Made by a program: the position numbers and the translations under genes. 24,856 bases of DNA. Source: a virus. Each line of letters starts with the position of its first letter. Position 1 is the stretch's first letter. The notes under the pieces were generated by a model. It did no database searches. It saw only the letters and a list, made by a program, of their open reading frames with translations, and was not told the origin of the DNA. The stretch lies in the IMG/VR virus record IMGVR_UViG_3300038720_000001, positions 1 to 24,856 of that record; one strand, given 5' to 3'. Shown piece by piece: positions 7,900 to 15,566 of the stretch.

Positions 7900-10033
7900 C
7901 AATTACCTCATAGCCTACTAAGTGGAAGTCTTTACCTGTTGTACTCTCAAACCGTAGCTTCATTGAACGGCCTCTACCTCTAACCTTAGACTTGGTAACC
8001 ACTGTATTAGTTGGGTAGTGGATAGAGCTAAGATCGTCGGGGTCTACAACTGGTACATCTTTTAGTTTATAGATTTCTCTAGGAGTAGAACCTACCTTGT
8101 TTAAGTTCCAAGATACGGACATCTTACAGCTTGAAGGATTGATGAAGTCATAACCTGCACCGTCTGCTACGTAACCTTCCTCAGTTACTCGCATGTAGGT
8201 TGTAATGTAAGGAGCATTCTTGAACGTACCCATACTACCCATGAAGTCATAACTAGCTTCAGCAAAGCTACTGTAGTCTGCATCACCCCAGTCAAGGTAT
8301 GTATCACCAGAAAACCTAGCAACAGTCATCTTGCTATCTACACCACTTCTAACAAGCAACTTAATCTCAGTCTCACCCTGAAGAAAGTCTCTGTAGAGAG
8401 TAGCTACAACAGTGTCAGAACCGTTAATGATTGTATCGACACCGTTAATAACCTGTGTCTCTGTAGAGGTAGAACCTAATCCACTAAAGTAAGAAGTACC
8501 TACAATGTAATGACCAGCTGCCCCGTCTGCTACTTTCCAAGGGTGGAAGGCTTGAAGGGCTAAGTCTAGTACAAGAATGTTGTTGTACTTGTAGTCAATA
8601 CTCTCGTTTTTGTCAGGGTAGAACCAGTAGATGCGTTGGTTGATTTGGTCGTACTCAACAAAAGCCTGGGCCTTCTTCTCATTAGGGATTTCATTCCAGA
8701 GAGTTTGAATTGTAGAAAGAGATAGGTTGTTAGCAGTAGGTGTGTTTAAACCTTCACCAGCTTGAATTGCGTAGATGCCTGTCTTGGCCCACCAGATAGG
8801 TACGCCTCCACCAACTGTGAAAGTGTTCTCGTTAACAATACCTACATCAGAAATCTGAGTGATAGAAAACTCTGTAGCACGAAACACGTTGTCTACACCA
8901 GCAACAGACCATACACCGTTCTCAGCAAACACGATAAGTGATGCACCTAGTACGTACAACTTACGAATGTTGTGAGCATCTGGGATACTTACTACACCAC
9001 CGTCAGTGTCCAACAAGTCAGCAATGATTTCAGATGTGGGATCGTTAACCTGATAGCAGTTACCAATGTCACGAATGTTTTCAGTCAACCTAGAGAAGTA
9101 AACCTTGCCACCGTTCTTAGCTGAGTCAATACCAGCATAGAAGATACGTCCAGCATAGGCTGCAACACTACGGAATCTACCTGTCTCTACTTCAGTAGGG
9201 ATACTATTTGTACGAACCTTGTTAAAGACATCTAGTACATAGTGACCGTGGGAGGCTAGTGATGAACCTGTGTAGATTTCTTGCCAGTCTGCTTTATTAA
9301 AAGCACCAGCAGCAGTCTTACCTGAGTACCATGCGTGGGTCAAGGGAGGGTAAGTAGTAGGTGCTCCATACGCTGTTAGAGCAGCAGCACCCTTTGTACC
9401 AATCCAGCCTACGTTCTCTGTATCGTACTTTCTCTGGTTAGAGGGAGAAGTTTTGTCTTCAAAGTACTCATCTGTTACTTCAGCAACAGAACCCTGCCAC
9501 TCAAAGTCTCTCTCCTTAAAAGCAATAGCTGTAGCTGTAATCTTGTTAGGAGAAGCTGCTGCATCATACTCAAGGTAGATTGTGTTAATAGCTGGAGAGG
9601 CAACAACGAGAACACCATTCAGGGATGTAACCTGAATACGTTCTTCAGAAGGGGAAAGGTTGTTGCTTGCTGAATAGGTATCAAGGTCTACAGAAGCACT
9701 GCTTACTAATTGAGCAGAAAGAGGGTCTAAAGCTTTCTCATAGAAGGTAATGTCTTTACCGTTCTGTACTACAAGAAACTCTAGGTTAGTCTGTCCTGCA
9801 ACATTGGACCAAGTAGATGTCTGAAACACAGCACCTTCAGGAATGACTGCACCACTTGTAACTGCACCTGTCTCTAAAGTAACAGCCTTACGTCTACGTC
9901 TTGTACCATCACGTTCAAGAGCACAGTTAAGTTCATCCACTGAAGCATTTTCAGGGAACGTAAGTTCAGAGGCCTCAGTGATGAGACCCTTGACAAAGGT
10001 ATTAACCGTTCTCTGAATTAAGCTCTGAGGCAT
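7877..10033 (-). CDS. Tail tubular protein B (T7 gp12-like)
   Basis: A 718-aa protein forming the nozzle end of the short tail. The N-terminus QRTVNTFVKGLITEASEL is a hallmark of the tail tube B family in T7-like phages, and the C-terminus carries the family's RGRGRSMKLRFES followed by GKDFHLVGYEVIG. T7 gp12 is 794 aa, so the length fits. The middle is a beta-rich, propeller-like region with many short repeats of aromatic and Asp/Gly residues. The ATG at 10033 has AAGGA about eight bases upstream and overlaps the end of the 105-aa gene by 32 bases, an unusually long overlap for this genome. In the family the protein binds tail tube A above and the tail fibres at the side, so it is the likely docking site for the appendages encoded at 17-24 kb. 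Confidence 0.9.
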   Translation of the reverse strand: MPQSLIQRTVNTFVKGLITEASELTFPENASVDELNCALERDGTRRRRKAVTLETGAVTSGAVIPEGAVFQTSTWSNVAGQTNLEFLVVQNGKDITFYEKALDPLSAQLVSSASVDLDTYSASNNLSPSEERIQVTSLNGVLVVASPAINTIYLEYDAAASPNKITATAIAFKERDFEWQGSVAEVTDEYFEDKTSPSNQRKYDTENVGWIGTKGAAALTAYGAPTTYPPLTHAWYSGKTAAGAFNKADWQEIYTGSSLASHGHYVLDVFNKVRTNSIPTEVETGRFRSVAAYAGRIFYAGIDSAKNGGKVYFSRLTENIRDIGNCYQVNDPTSEIIADLLDTDGGVVSIPDAHNIRKLYVLGASLIVFAENGVWSVAGVDNVFRATEFSITQISDVGIVNENTFTVGGGVPIWWAKTGIYAIQAGEGLNTPTANNLSLSTIQTLWNEIPNEKKAQAFVEYDQINQRIYWFYPDKNESIDYKYNNILVLDLALQAFHPWKVADGAAGHYIVGTSYFSGLGSTSTETQVINGVDTIINGSDTVVATLYRDFLQGETEIKLLVRSGVDSKMTVARFSGDTYLDWGDADYSSFAEASYDFMGSMGTFKNAPYITTYMRVTEEGYVADGAGYDFINPSSCKMSVSWNLNKVGSTPREIYKLKDVPVVDPDDLSSIHYPTNTVVTKSKVRGRGRSMKLRFESTTGKDFHLVGYEVIGAKNSGI

Positions 10034-10319
10034 CTAGTTTTTCCTTATCGGCCTTACGAGCCTTAGACCTGTCATTAACTGCTTTACGAGGTGTAGGTTT
10101 CTTTAGGGCTAGGTGGGAAGTTACAGCCTTTAAAGCTCCTTCCATTCCTGTCCACTGTCCACTCAACTCACTAGGAACTTGTGCTCCATTTTCGTATTTA
10201 ACTGAGTAGAACTTAAAACCATCCTGAGGTTTGTAAACTACCAAGGCCTTCTCTGTTTTATCACTATGTACTTTGATCTCTTGACCATCTTCACTTTTGA
10301 TTATCTTAACGTCTACCAT
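10002..10319 (-). CDS. Small basic hypothetical protein between tail tube genes
   Basis: A 105-aa protein of unknown function. Residues 1-70 are a mixed alpha/beta region (VKIIKSEDGQEIKVHS, then FYSVKYENGAQVP and SGQWTGMEGALKAV). The C-terminus is strongly charged and basic (KKPTPRKAVNDRSKARKADK). There is no signal peptide or membrane segment. It overlaps tail tube A by 14 bases at its start and tail tube B by 32 bases at its end, so the three are surely translated as a coupled set. Small genes in this slot occur in several marine T7-like phages, where they are unnamed. The basic tail suggests contact with DNA or an acidic partner; that is only an inference. Coding is supported by the tight overlaps and the absence of any gap. 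Confidence 0.75.
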   Translation of the reverse strand: MVDVKIIKSEDGQEIKVHSDKTEKALVVYKPQDGFKFYSVKYENGAQVPSELSGQWTGMEGALKAVTSHLALKKPTPRKAVNDRSKARKADKEKLDASELNSENG

Positions 10320-11055
10320 AGTTATTCTTTGGCCTTCCTACGTTCAGTCTGTGCAAATCATTCTGTACGTACACTTTCTGCCGTCTAGCTGTCTGCTCAA
10401 TCTTAGGATCAGAACCAGTTTTAAACAAGGACATGGCTGTAGACTTTGCTTCTGCTAGGAAGTAAGGAAACATTACATCATCTAAGTCTGGGGTGAAGCT
10501 ATCTGTAAAGGCGTCAAACGTTGGGTACTTAATACCGTAAGCTCTCGTCTTAGCAGAAGTAAGGATTGCGTCTACAGTAGCCATGTAGGAATCAAGCACT
10601 ACGTTCTCATCATCAAAGGATGTGTAGTAGCTAGGCATAACGTCATTACGGATAAGCAAGATACTATCTGCCTGTACGTCATCAACCTGCAAGATGTTAG
10701 AAGCTAAACTGTCTCGACCATCTGACAAAGCAAAGAACTCATCTGGCTCTAGGTAGATAAGACGTTGGTAGTCTACTCCACCAACAACCTTAGTTACGTT
10801 GTAGTCCAGGAACTCAATATTCTTTACACGGGAAGGGAAAGAGAAGTGAGTAGGTCTAACGGAACTAGAAAAAGATGTAAGCTTAATTATCTGGGAGTGT
10901 TCAGGAATGTCACGAGTAGCAATCATTGCGAAGTAAGTATTCTCTACTACCGCAGCAATCTGTCCAGCTTCGTTAGAATCTGAAATGCTATTGATCTCCT
11001 CCGAATCCATGTCGGACAAGATATTCTGGACCATTTGAAGGAGAGTCATTTTCAT
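10306..11055 (-). CDS. Tail tubular protein A (T7 gp11-like)
   Basis: About 249 aa. The start MTLLQMVQNILSDMDSEEIN followed by an Asn/Ser stretch and QIAAVVENTYFAMIATRDIP is the recognisable signature of the gp11/tail tube A family. These proteins form the ring connecting portal and nozzle. T7 gp11 is 196 aa; the longer form is common in marine podoviruses. Start choice: a GTG at 11064 lies inside the preceding gene, but ATG at 11055 (just after the upstream TAA at 11057-11059) or ATG at 11049 fits better with the family N-terminus. No strong Shine-Dalgarno is visible; GGAATGAG lies further upstream, so translation is probably coupled to the head-fibre gene. The C-terminus is basic (VGRPKNNYGRR) and overlaps the start of the 105-aa gene. 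Confidence 0.88.
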   Translation of the reverse strand: MKMTLLQMVQNILSDMDSEEINSISDSNEAGQIAAVVENTYFAMIATRDIPEHSQIIKLTSFSSSVRPTHFSFPSRVKNIEFLDYNVTKVVGGVDYQRLIYLEPDEFFALSDGRDSLASNILQVDDVQADSILLIRNDVMPSYYTSFDDENVVLDSYMATVDAILTSAKTRAYGIKYPTFDAFTDSFTPDLDDVMFPYFLAEAKSTAMSLFKTGSDPKIEQTARRQKVYVQNDLHRLNVGRPKNNYGRR

Positions 11056-11056
11056 G

Positions 11057-11629
11057 TTATGCACTCATTCCAATAATAGAAGCATAGATGTTAGCATAGT
11101 TTACAACTACATTATCTGTATCTGCTTTAGTTTTAATTTCAATGTAGTCATTCTGTACTAGGGAAGTAACAGCCGTTACACTAATGGAACCCCAAGTACC
11201 TGTAGCAATACTACGGATTGTTCGTGATCCTACAATCTCAGTACCATTCTTAAACAAAGCCCACTCTACATTCTTTGTTGGGCCTGTAGCCTGAGTAGAT
11301 GACATTGTTAAATTTATAAGACCTGTAAGACCTGTAGCATCGTCGTATTTAAATCTTAGGTTAGGAGATGTAACAACTGTAAAGCCTGATACAAGAGAAG
11401 CACTAATAGAAGGAGATAAGAACTTCTCAGCTATGTCTGTATCTAAGGCGTAAGCATAAGGTGAAGATGAATTAAAGGCTGTAGCAGCTGCTAGGTGTCT
11501 ATGGATAGGTTGCCATACCCCACTACCAGAACCATTAGCTACGTATGTCTCTCCACTGTTAGCAGCAGATGTACCCTTAGGTTCGTGCAAGGCACTACCA
11601 GTAAGGGATGAATGTTCTACGTTAGCCAT
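11057..11629 (-). CDS. Probable head fibre / capsid decoration protein
   Basis: A 190-aa protein, the first gene after the terminator and promoter that follow the capsid gene. The N-terminus EHSSLTGSALHEPKG followed by SGETYVANGSGSGVW is a motif I associate with phage head-fibre or decoration proteins: a short HxxLxGxxLHEPKG anchor, then a linker. Residues ~50-190 are all beta, Thr/Ser-rich and without Cys, with the strand pattern of a jelly-roll or Ig-like head domain (EWALFKNGTEIVGSRTIRS, then NDYIEIKTKADTDNVVV). It may be a trimer sitting on the capsid surface that touches the host or a glycan, but this is inference. The ATG has AAGGA seven bases upstream and is followed closely by the tail tube A gene. 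Confidence 0.65.
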   Translation of the reverse strand: MANVEHSSLTGSALHEPKGTSAANSGETYVANGSGSGVWQPIHRHLAAATAFNSSSPYAYALDTDIAEKFLSPSISASLVSGFTVVTSPNLRFKYDDATGLTGLINLTMSSTQATGPTKNVEWALFKNGTEIVGSRTIRSIATGTWGSISVTAVTSLVQNDYIEIKTKADTDNVVVNYANIYASIIGMSA

Positions 11630-11664
11630 ATTAAGTATCCTTAGCGGGGGGTCTTGTTAAGACT

Positions 11665-11693
11665 ATTATACACACAAGTGAAATAGTTGTCAA
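11665..11693 (-). promoter_or_regulatory. Consensus sigma-70 promoter P1, before the head-fibre gene
   Basis: On the minus strand TTGACA (11693-11688) is followed by exactly 17 bases and TATAAT (11670-11665), a perfect match to the bacterial housekeeping consensus. Transcription should begin near 11658, about 29 bases before the ATG at 11629. The core TATAATAGTCTTAA and the upstream TTGACAACT are shared with the promoter at 24683-24711. A C-tract (bases 11651-11646 read on the minus strand) lies 7-12 bases into the transcript. This promoter would drive the head-fibre, tail and ejection genes. Confidence 0.85.
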
Positions 11694-11705
11694 GTTAAAA
11701 GTGGT

Positions 11706-11733
11706 AACAGGAGGAGATTTCCCCCCTCCCGTT
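11706..11733 (-). terminator. Hairpin terminator after the capsid gene
   Basis: On the minus strand AACGGGAGG (11733-11725) pairs with CCTCCTGTT (11714-11706), nine base pairs including one G-T wobble, around a ten-base loop. It begins ten bases after the capsid stop. The downstream tract is weak (ACCACTTTTAACTT rather than a clean T-run), so termination is probably partial. T7 has its late terminator T-phi in the same place, just after gene 10, which lets capsid transcripts outnumber tail transcripts. Promoter P1 follows at once, resetting expression of the tail genes. Confidence 0.6.
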
Positions 11734-11743
11734 GTATTTTAGT

Positions 11744-12691
11744 TTAAGCCATTGGCTTTGTAAGAACAGAAACCATGTTCTCTGGACGGTACAATTTCAT
11801 ACCGTAACGTGCAGTAGTAACGAACTCTGTACGCTGGTAGTCTTTGTTGTACTCTGTGTCCACGTTTGGCATCTGACGCCATGCACCAACAAACGGCGAC
11901 ACAGCTTGGTCAGCTGAGAAGAACAAGTTGTTGATTGCGTTAGCTGGAGCAGCAGAACCACTGATAGTCTCTGAAGATTTTGTTGCAAGGTAGTTAGATG
12001 TATAGACATCGAAACCATAGATGTTAGCAACAAAGGACATACCAGAAGCGATACCAGTATTGACGATACCTTCCCAACGTGGGTTGTTAGATACAGATGT
12101 CAAAGCTGAGAGGGTATTCATCTCAAATTCAACAGATGGATCAACGATAGCCACGAGGTTACGCTGTGGTACTTTACCAGTCTTCAATGCACGAAGAGCT
12201 TTTGCGAAGTCTTCAACTGCAATAACACCACCAGTACCTGAACCAATCATACGGTGAGCAACACCATTGATTGCGTTAGGGTTAGCTGCTGTTTGACCAG
12301 TCTGTGCAAGCTTCATGATGTCTGTTTCCAGACGTTCCATCAAAGCACGTTCCTGGAGTGGAACAAACTGAGACATGATCTGATTGGCGTAGTAAACATC
12401 CTGCATCGCTTTGTTAGTGATGTAGTTACTGGACTGAAGGTAGTCAGTAATGGTGAATGTGAACTGTGCATCGTCAATCGGTGTGTAAGACACTGCTGTA
12501 TCTTCAGCATAGTCAGCAATGGTTGCGTCACCCAGCGATGGGATTTTGAATGTGTCACCGTCAGGGAAATCACTCAACCAGTTTACATACTTCATACCTT
12601 GCAGTTCGTCACGCAAGATTTCTTTAAGTTCGGCGGACCAAACCTCTGCACGTTTTGCTAGTGCTAGTGTAGCTACTGTGTTACCAGCCAT
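11744..12691 (-). CDS. Major capsid protein
   Basis: A 315-aa protein, close to T7 gp10A (345 aa), placed directly after the scaffold gene. The sequence is typical of podovirus HK97-fold capsid proteins: a helical N-terminus (LALAKRAEVWSAELKEILRD), a beta-rich extended region with FTITDYLQSSNYITNKAMQD (the family's strand and spine-helix start, about residues 75-110), a long spine helix PLQERALMERLETDIMKLAQ, a domain with NLVAIVDPSVEFEMNTLSAL, and a C-terminal MKLYRPENMVSVLTK. No Ig-like extension is seen, so decoration would depend on a separate protein, perhaps the 190-aa one. The ATG has AAGGA about seven bases upstream. Twelve bases separate it from the scaffold stop. Confidence 0.93.
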   Translation of the reverse strand: MAGNTVATLALAKRAEVWSAELKEILRDELQGMKYVNWLSDFPDGDTFKIPSLGDATIADYAEDTAVSYTPIDDAQFTFTITDYLQSSNYITNKAMQDVYYANQIMSQFVPLQERALMERLETDIMKLAQTGQTAANPNAINGVAHRMIGSGTGGVIAVEDFAKALRALKTGKVPQRNLVAIVDPSVEFEMNTLSALTSVSNNPRWEGIVNTGIASGMSFVANIYGFDVYTSNYLATKSSETISGSAAPANAINNLFFSADQAVSPFVGAWRQMPNVDTEYNKDYQRTEFVTTARYGMKLYRPENMVSVLTKPMA

Positions 12692-12703
12692 TTTCGTATT
12701 CCT

Positions 12704-13471
12704 TTATTTGTAAAAGTTACTGCCCAGACGGTCGGCATCTGCCATCATTTCCCGTTGGGTAGTTGGTTTATAGTATTGACTAGAGTTTTCTCTACGAAGT
12801 CTCTGGTAGTAACCAAAGTCTTTTTCAGAGGATGCTTGCATTGTAGAACCTTCAGTACGAATGCTCCCTTGAATCACTGGAGAACGTCTAGGTGCTGGTT
12901 GACCAAGCAACTGCATAAAAGCAGCAGGTGACTTAGCAGCCATACCTTGTAGTTCTGACAACGATAGCCCTAGTTCAGCAGCCTTTTGCTGCACTGTAGC
13001 AGCAGCTTCTGTACCGTAAGCTTTTTCAAGTTCCGCCTCTACGACAGCAATGTTATTCTTAGTAACACTTTGTTGCTCTCGTTTCATCAGGGTCTGTTCA
13101 ACTAGGCTCTCAATGTTAGCTTCACTCGAACTAGGCTGGGTGTTAGCTGTATTCGAAGTGCCACTCATGTTGTTATTAGGATCAAGAAGTTCGGTTGTGG
13201 GTTCCGAGGCCATTTCTTCCATCTTAGTTGTAACTCCAAGTTTGTATGTTTGTTTTTCTAGGTCAGCTTTTAGTGAAGCATTCTCTTGTTTCATCTGTTC
13301 GATGAACCTGTCAGCTTCTAGCTTTCCCTTTGCTAACGCTTCTACATCGTTGAACTTACGTCCGTCTCCTACAAGATCACCTAGAACGGAAGGGCTGGTT
13401 GGCACTTCACTGGTAATTTCTTGTTGACTCTGTGTTACAGGGGTTACCTGTTCCTCAGAAAATACACTCAT
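12704..13471 (-). CDS. Capsid assembly scaffolding protein
   Basis: A 255-aa protein between the 80-aa gene and the capsid gene. It is hydrophilic and has three parts: an acidic, Gln/Ser/Thr-rich N-terminus; a coiled-coil region at about residues 38-82 (KFNDVEALAKGKLEADRFIE, continuing as EQMKQENASLKADLEK); and a helical middle (residues 115-175) with a disordered C-terminus that ends YYKPTTQREMMADADRLGSN. The VEALAKGKLEADRFIE segment is a recurrent signature of podovirus scaffold proteins. The protein should form the internal core around which the capsid assembles, and then leave. T7 gp9 is 307 aa, so this is somewhat shorter. The ATG follows two bases after the TAA of the 80-aa gene. Confidence 0.87.
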   Translation of the reverse strand: MSVFSEEQVTPVTQSQQEITSEVPTSPSVLGDLVGDGRKFNDVEALAKGKLEADRFIEQMKQENASLKADLEKQTYKLGVTTKMEEMASEPTTELLDPNNNMSGTSNTANTQPSSSEANIESLVEQTLMKREQQSVTKNNIAVVEAELEKAYGTEAAATVQQKAAELGLSLSELQGMAAKSPAAFMQLLGQPAPRRSPVIQGSIRTEGSTMQASSEKDFGYYQRLRRENSSQYYKPTTQREMMADADRLGSNFYK

Positions 13472-13473
13472 TG

Positions 13474-13716
13474 TTAATCCTTGTCTAAGTTGATTAGGTC
13501 CAACACAGTGGTCACTGCTCTATTGAACCCGTTACGGTCTGCTTGCTTGTATGCCCACGATGGTGAGTCATAGTCAGCAGCAGGGGTAGTATCCTTCAGC
13601 ATAGGCTCCAGGATTTCTTTAAGGCGGTCTAGTCCCTCTCTGTTAGAATGGAGGGACTGACTTACTGCCTCTTTTTCTTTCTTAGTCTTGCACTCTTTGA
13701 ACCAAGCTGCCTTCAT
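13474..13716 (-). CDS. Small hypothetical protein between portal and scaffold
   Basis: An 80-aa, charged, helical protein of unknown function. The N-terminal half is rich in Lys and Glu (FKECKTKKEKEAVSQSLHSN), the middle is LDRLKEILEPMLKD, and the C-terminus reads ADRNGFNRAVTTVLDLINLD. The segment with WAYKQADRNGFNRA resembles small proteins in this position in other podoviruses, which are not characterised. Its ATG overlaps the portal TGA (ATGA), and its stop lies two bases before the scaffold ATG, so it is translated with the head genes. It is possibly a head-assembly accessory factor. It has no membrane segment or cysteine cluster; it has one Cys at residue 9. Confidence 0.8.
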   Translation of the reverse strand: MKAAWFKECKTKKEKEAVSQSLHSNREGLDRLKEILEPMLKDTTPAADYDSPSWAYKQADRNGFNRAVTTVLDLINLDKD

Positions 13717-15506
13717 TCAAGAGGCTCCTCAGGAGCTTGCTGTGGTGCAGCCTCTAGCTGTTGCATACCCTGGTCTACCATCTCTTCTTGTTCGGCCTCA
13801 AACTCTACCTGTGCGTCTGTGACGACCTTCTGAGTTTCAAGCTGTTCAGAGACTGCAATGTTCTCACCAAACAAAGCTGGTTCACCCAGTTCATCTGCTA
13901 ACAAACGAGCAAACTCTTTACCTGAAAGATGGGAAGCAATGGTGGGGTCTGACGCTTTGATCTGGAACATAGTAGTGAGGTTCTGTACACGTTGAGCACG
14001 TTCAGCAAAGTGACGAGCACCCATTGGTACAATCTTACCGTTTGAACGTAGATCATCACGAGTAATCTGTGTGAAGAAGTACAGGCCTGTGTCTTCGTTC
14101 AAGACCTTGGCTGTGTCTTCGTAGTCCATGTTACGACGAGCTACTTCAAGCATTGCGTTCAGGATAGGCTCAAGGAACACACGTTCAAAGTGAGCAGTCT
14201 TGTGTTGGAAGATACGACCAGCAGCAGTCATAAGCTGGTTAACTTCAAAGGCTGTCTTCTCACCAGCACTACGGATACCCATAGCCTCACGAGGAGCACC
14301 AGCCATCATCTCCATCTTAGCTTCTAGGTTCTGAATCTGGAAGTCAGCATTAAGAGCAGTAGCATCTGGTACAAGGTAGCCTACGTCACCTTCATCACCT
14401 AGATAGATACGAGCATTAGGGGCAAAGTCAAAGTCTTCTACGTCACCCTTGATCTTAAGAACAGGATAAGCAATCTGGTCAAACACGTCAGCCTTAAGGT
14501 TCTCAAGGTGATCAATGCGGTACTGCATACCAACTAGGTTATCTAGTGGACCCATGCTGTACAGGTTGTCTGGACGGTCTCTCCAGCCTGCGTGGAAGAT
14601 AGGGTCACGTCCGAGGAAGCTAGGGTTCTCTTCGTTAGACAGAACGTAGGAACGGTCTACGATAGTAATGACACGGTTGTTCATAAACTTACCAGTGTCT
14701 GTGTCGTAGATGTCTCCGTAGAACGTAAGGATTTCTACGTAGTCTGATTCGTAGTAGTCTGTCAGGCTAGAGAAGCCATCAGCTATAAAACCCTCAGACT
14801 TGTTTACATCAATCTCGTTACCCTTAGCTGCACCACGGTTACCTAGCATCTTATTGAAGACGCCTTCCATGTAAGCTTTATCTGGGGAAGTCTCAATCAT
14901 ACGTTGTACTTCACCCAAGGTAAGGATAGAACGAATGATCTTAGGAGTATCAGCAAACTCAGCTGCTACAGGGTTAAAGCAAATATCGTATGGTGAAATA
15001 CGAACAAGCTTAGGACCAACATAGTTTACAACACGTTCACCATCTTCAAACTCTGTGACTTTACGTTGATAATCTACTGTAGCAAAACAGTTACCATATA
15101 AAATGTAATCATTGATAAGCTTGCTAGTCGTGTTAACAAAGTCAGACTGACGTAGCTTGTTCTGCATGTAAGCCTGAATGATGTCACGTTTAATCTTAAC
15201 GTCACCCTCTTCGTCGGTAGCTTCAAAGCGGAACCAACGTTTCTGAGGGAACAAAGCTGCAAAGTAGTTTGCGTGGAGGTTATCAGAAATCTGTGTTAGC
15301 TTTGGAGTAGTCGTAGAGTTAGACCACGGCAACTTGTTGTTGCTCGTAGTACGAGTATCTGTAGCGTACACATAGTTGCGCAACTCTTGCCACTCTTTAA
15401 TCTTCTCAGAACGAGCATTGTTCCAGGATGTCCAACGGCTAGAAATATCCACAGCTAGAGTGTGCGGATCAATAACGCCTTCAATGTCGAGTGTAGTGCC
15501 AGCCAT
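13713..15506 (-). CDS. Portal (head-tail connector) protein
   Basis: A 597-aa protein, slightly longer than T7 gp8 (536 aa). It forms the twelve-fold ring at the capsid vertex through which DNA enters and leaves. Support: a position between large terminase and scaffold; an N-terminal region with WNNARSEKIKEWQELRNYVY; the portal-family stretch YILYGNCFATVDYQRKV and PKLVRISPYDICFNPVA (about residues 140-190); and a helical stem/wing region MAGAPREAMGIRSAGEKTAF (about 400-420). The last 40 residues are acidic and Gln-rich (EFEAEQEEMVDQGMQQLEAA), likely the flexible crown inside the capsid. The ATG has AGGAG five bases upstream. It is the first gene behind promoter P3, so the head genes form a separate unit from the terminase. 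Confidence 0.93.
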   Translation of the reverse strand: MAGTTLDIEGVIDPHTLAVDISSRWTSWNNARSEKIKEWQELRNYVYATDTRTTSNNKLPWSNSTTTPKLTQISDNLHANYFAALFPQKRWFRFEATDEEGDVKIKRDIIQAYMQNKLRQSDFVNTTSKLINDYILYGNCFATVDYQRKVTEFEDGERVVNYVGPKLVRISPYDICFNPVAAEFADTPKIIRSILTLGEVQRMIETSPDKAYMEGVFNKMLGNRGAAKGNEIDVNKSEGFIADGFSSLTDYYESDYVEILTFYGDIYDTDTGKFMNNRVITIVDRSYVLSNEENPSFLGRDPIFHAGWRDRPDNLYSMGPLDNLVGMQYRIDHLENLKADVFDQIAYPVLKIKGDVEDFDFAPNARIYLGDEGDVGYLVPDATALNADFQIQNLEAKMEMMAGAPREAMGIRSAGEKTAFEVNQLMTAAGRIFQHKTAHFERVFLEPILNAMLEVARRNMDYEDTAKVLNEDTGLYFFTQITRDDLRSNGKIVPMGARHFAERAQRVQNLTTMFQIKASDPTIASHLSGKEFARLLADELGEPALFGENIAVSEQLETQKVVTDAQVEFEAEQEEMVDQGMQQLEAAPQQAPEEPLE

Positions 15507-15528
15507 GATGACTCCTAGTCTTAGCTAT

Positions 15529-15544
15529 GTGTTAATAATAACAC
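15529..15544. promoter_or_regulatory. Inverted repeat over the -10 box of P3
   Basis: The arms GTGTTA (15529-15534) and TAACAC (15539-15544) are perfect six-base inverted repeats around four bases. The repeat covers the whole -10 element, where a repressor would block polymerase. It may be an operator or just a by-product of A/T-rich sequence; nothing in the window encodes an obvious repressor. Confidence 0.35.
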
Positions 15545-15563
15545 AGTATAATTTATTTGTCAA
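15535..15563 (-). promoter_or_regulatory. Sigma-70-type promoter P3, before the portal gene
   Basis: On the minus strand TTGACA (15563-15558) is followed by 17 bases and TATTAT (15540-15535), one mismatch from consensus. It fills the gap between the terminase stop and the portal ATG, giving a leader of about 20 bases. It lacks the AGTCTTAA and C-tract extension of promoters P1 and P2, so it may fire with different strength or timing. Confidence 0.75.
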
Positions 15564-15566
15564 GTG

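Noticed and set aside
7900-7902. TTG start for the GNAT gene
   Set aside because: The GAGG ribosome-binding sequence is too close to the TTG; GTG at 7899 has normal spacing.
11056-11064. GTG start for tail tube A at 11064
   Set aside because: It lies within the previous gene's last codons. ATG at 11055 or 11049 gives the family N-terminus without overlap.
12254-12661. Plus-strand open frame of 135 codons opposite the capsid gene
   Set aside because: It is Cys- and Phe-rich with unnatural composition, lacks a ribosome-binding site, and lies fully inside a strongly supported minus-strand gene.
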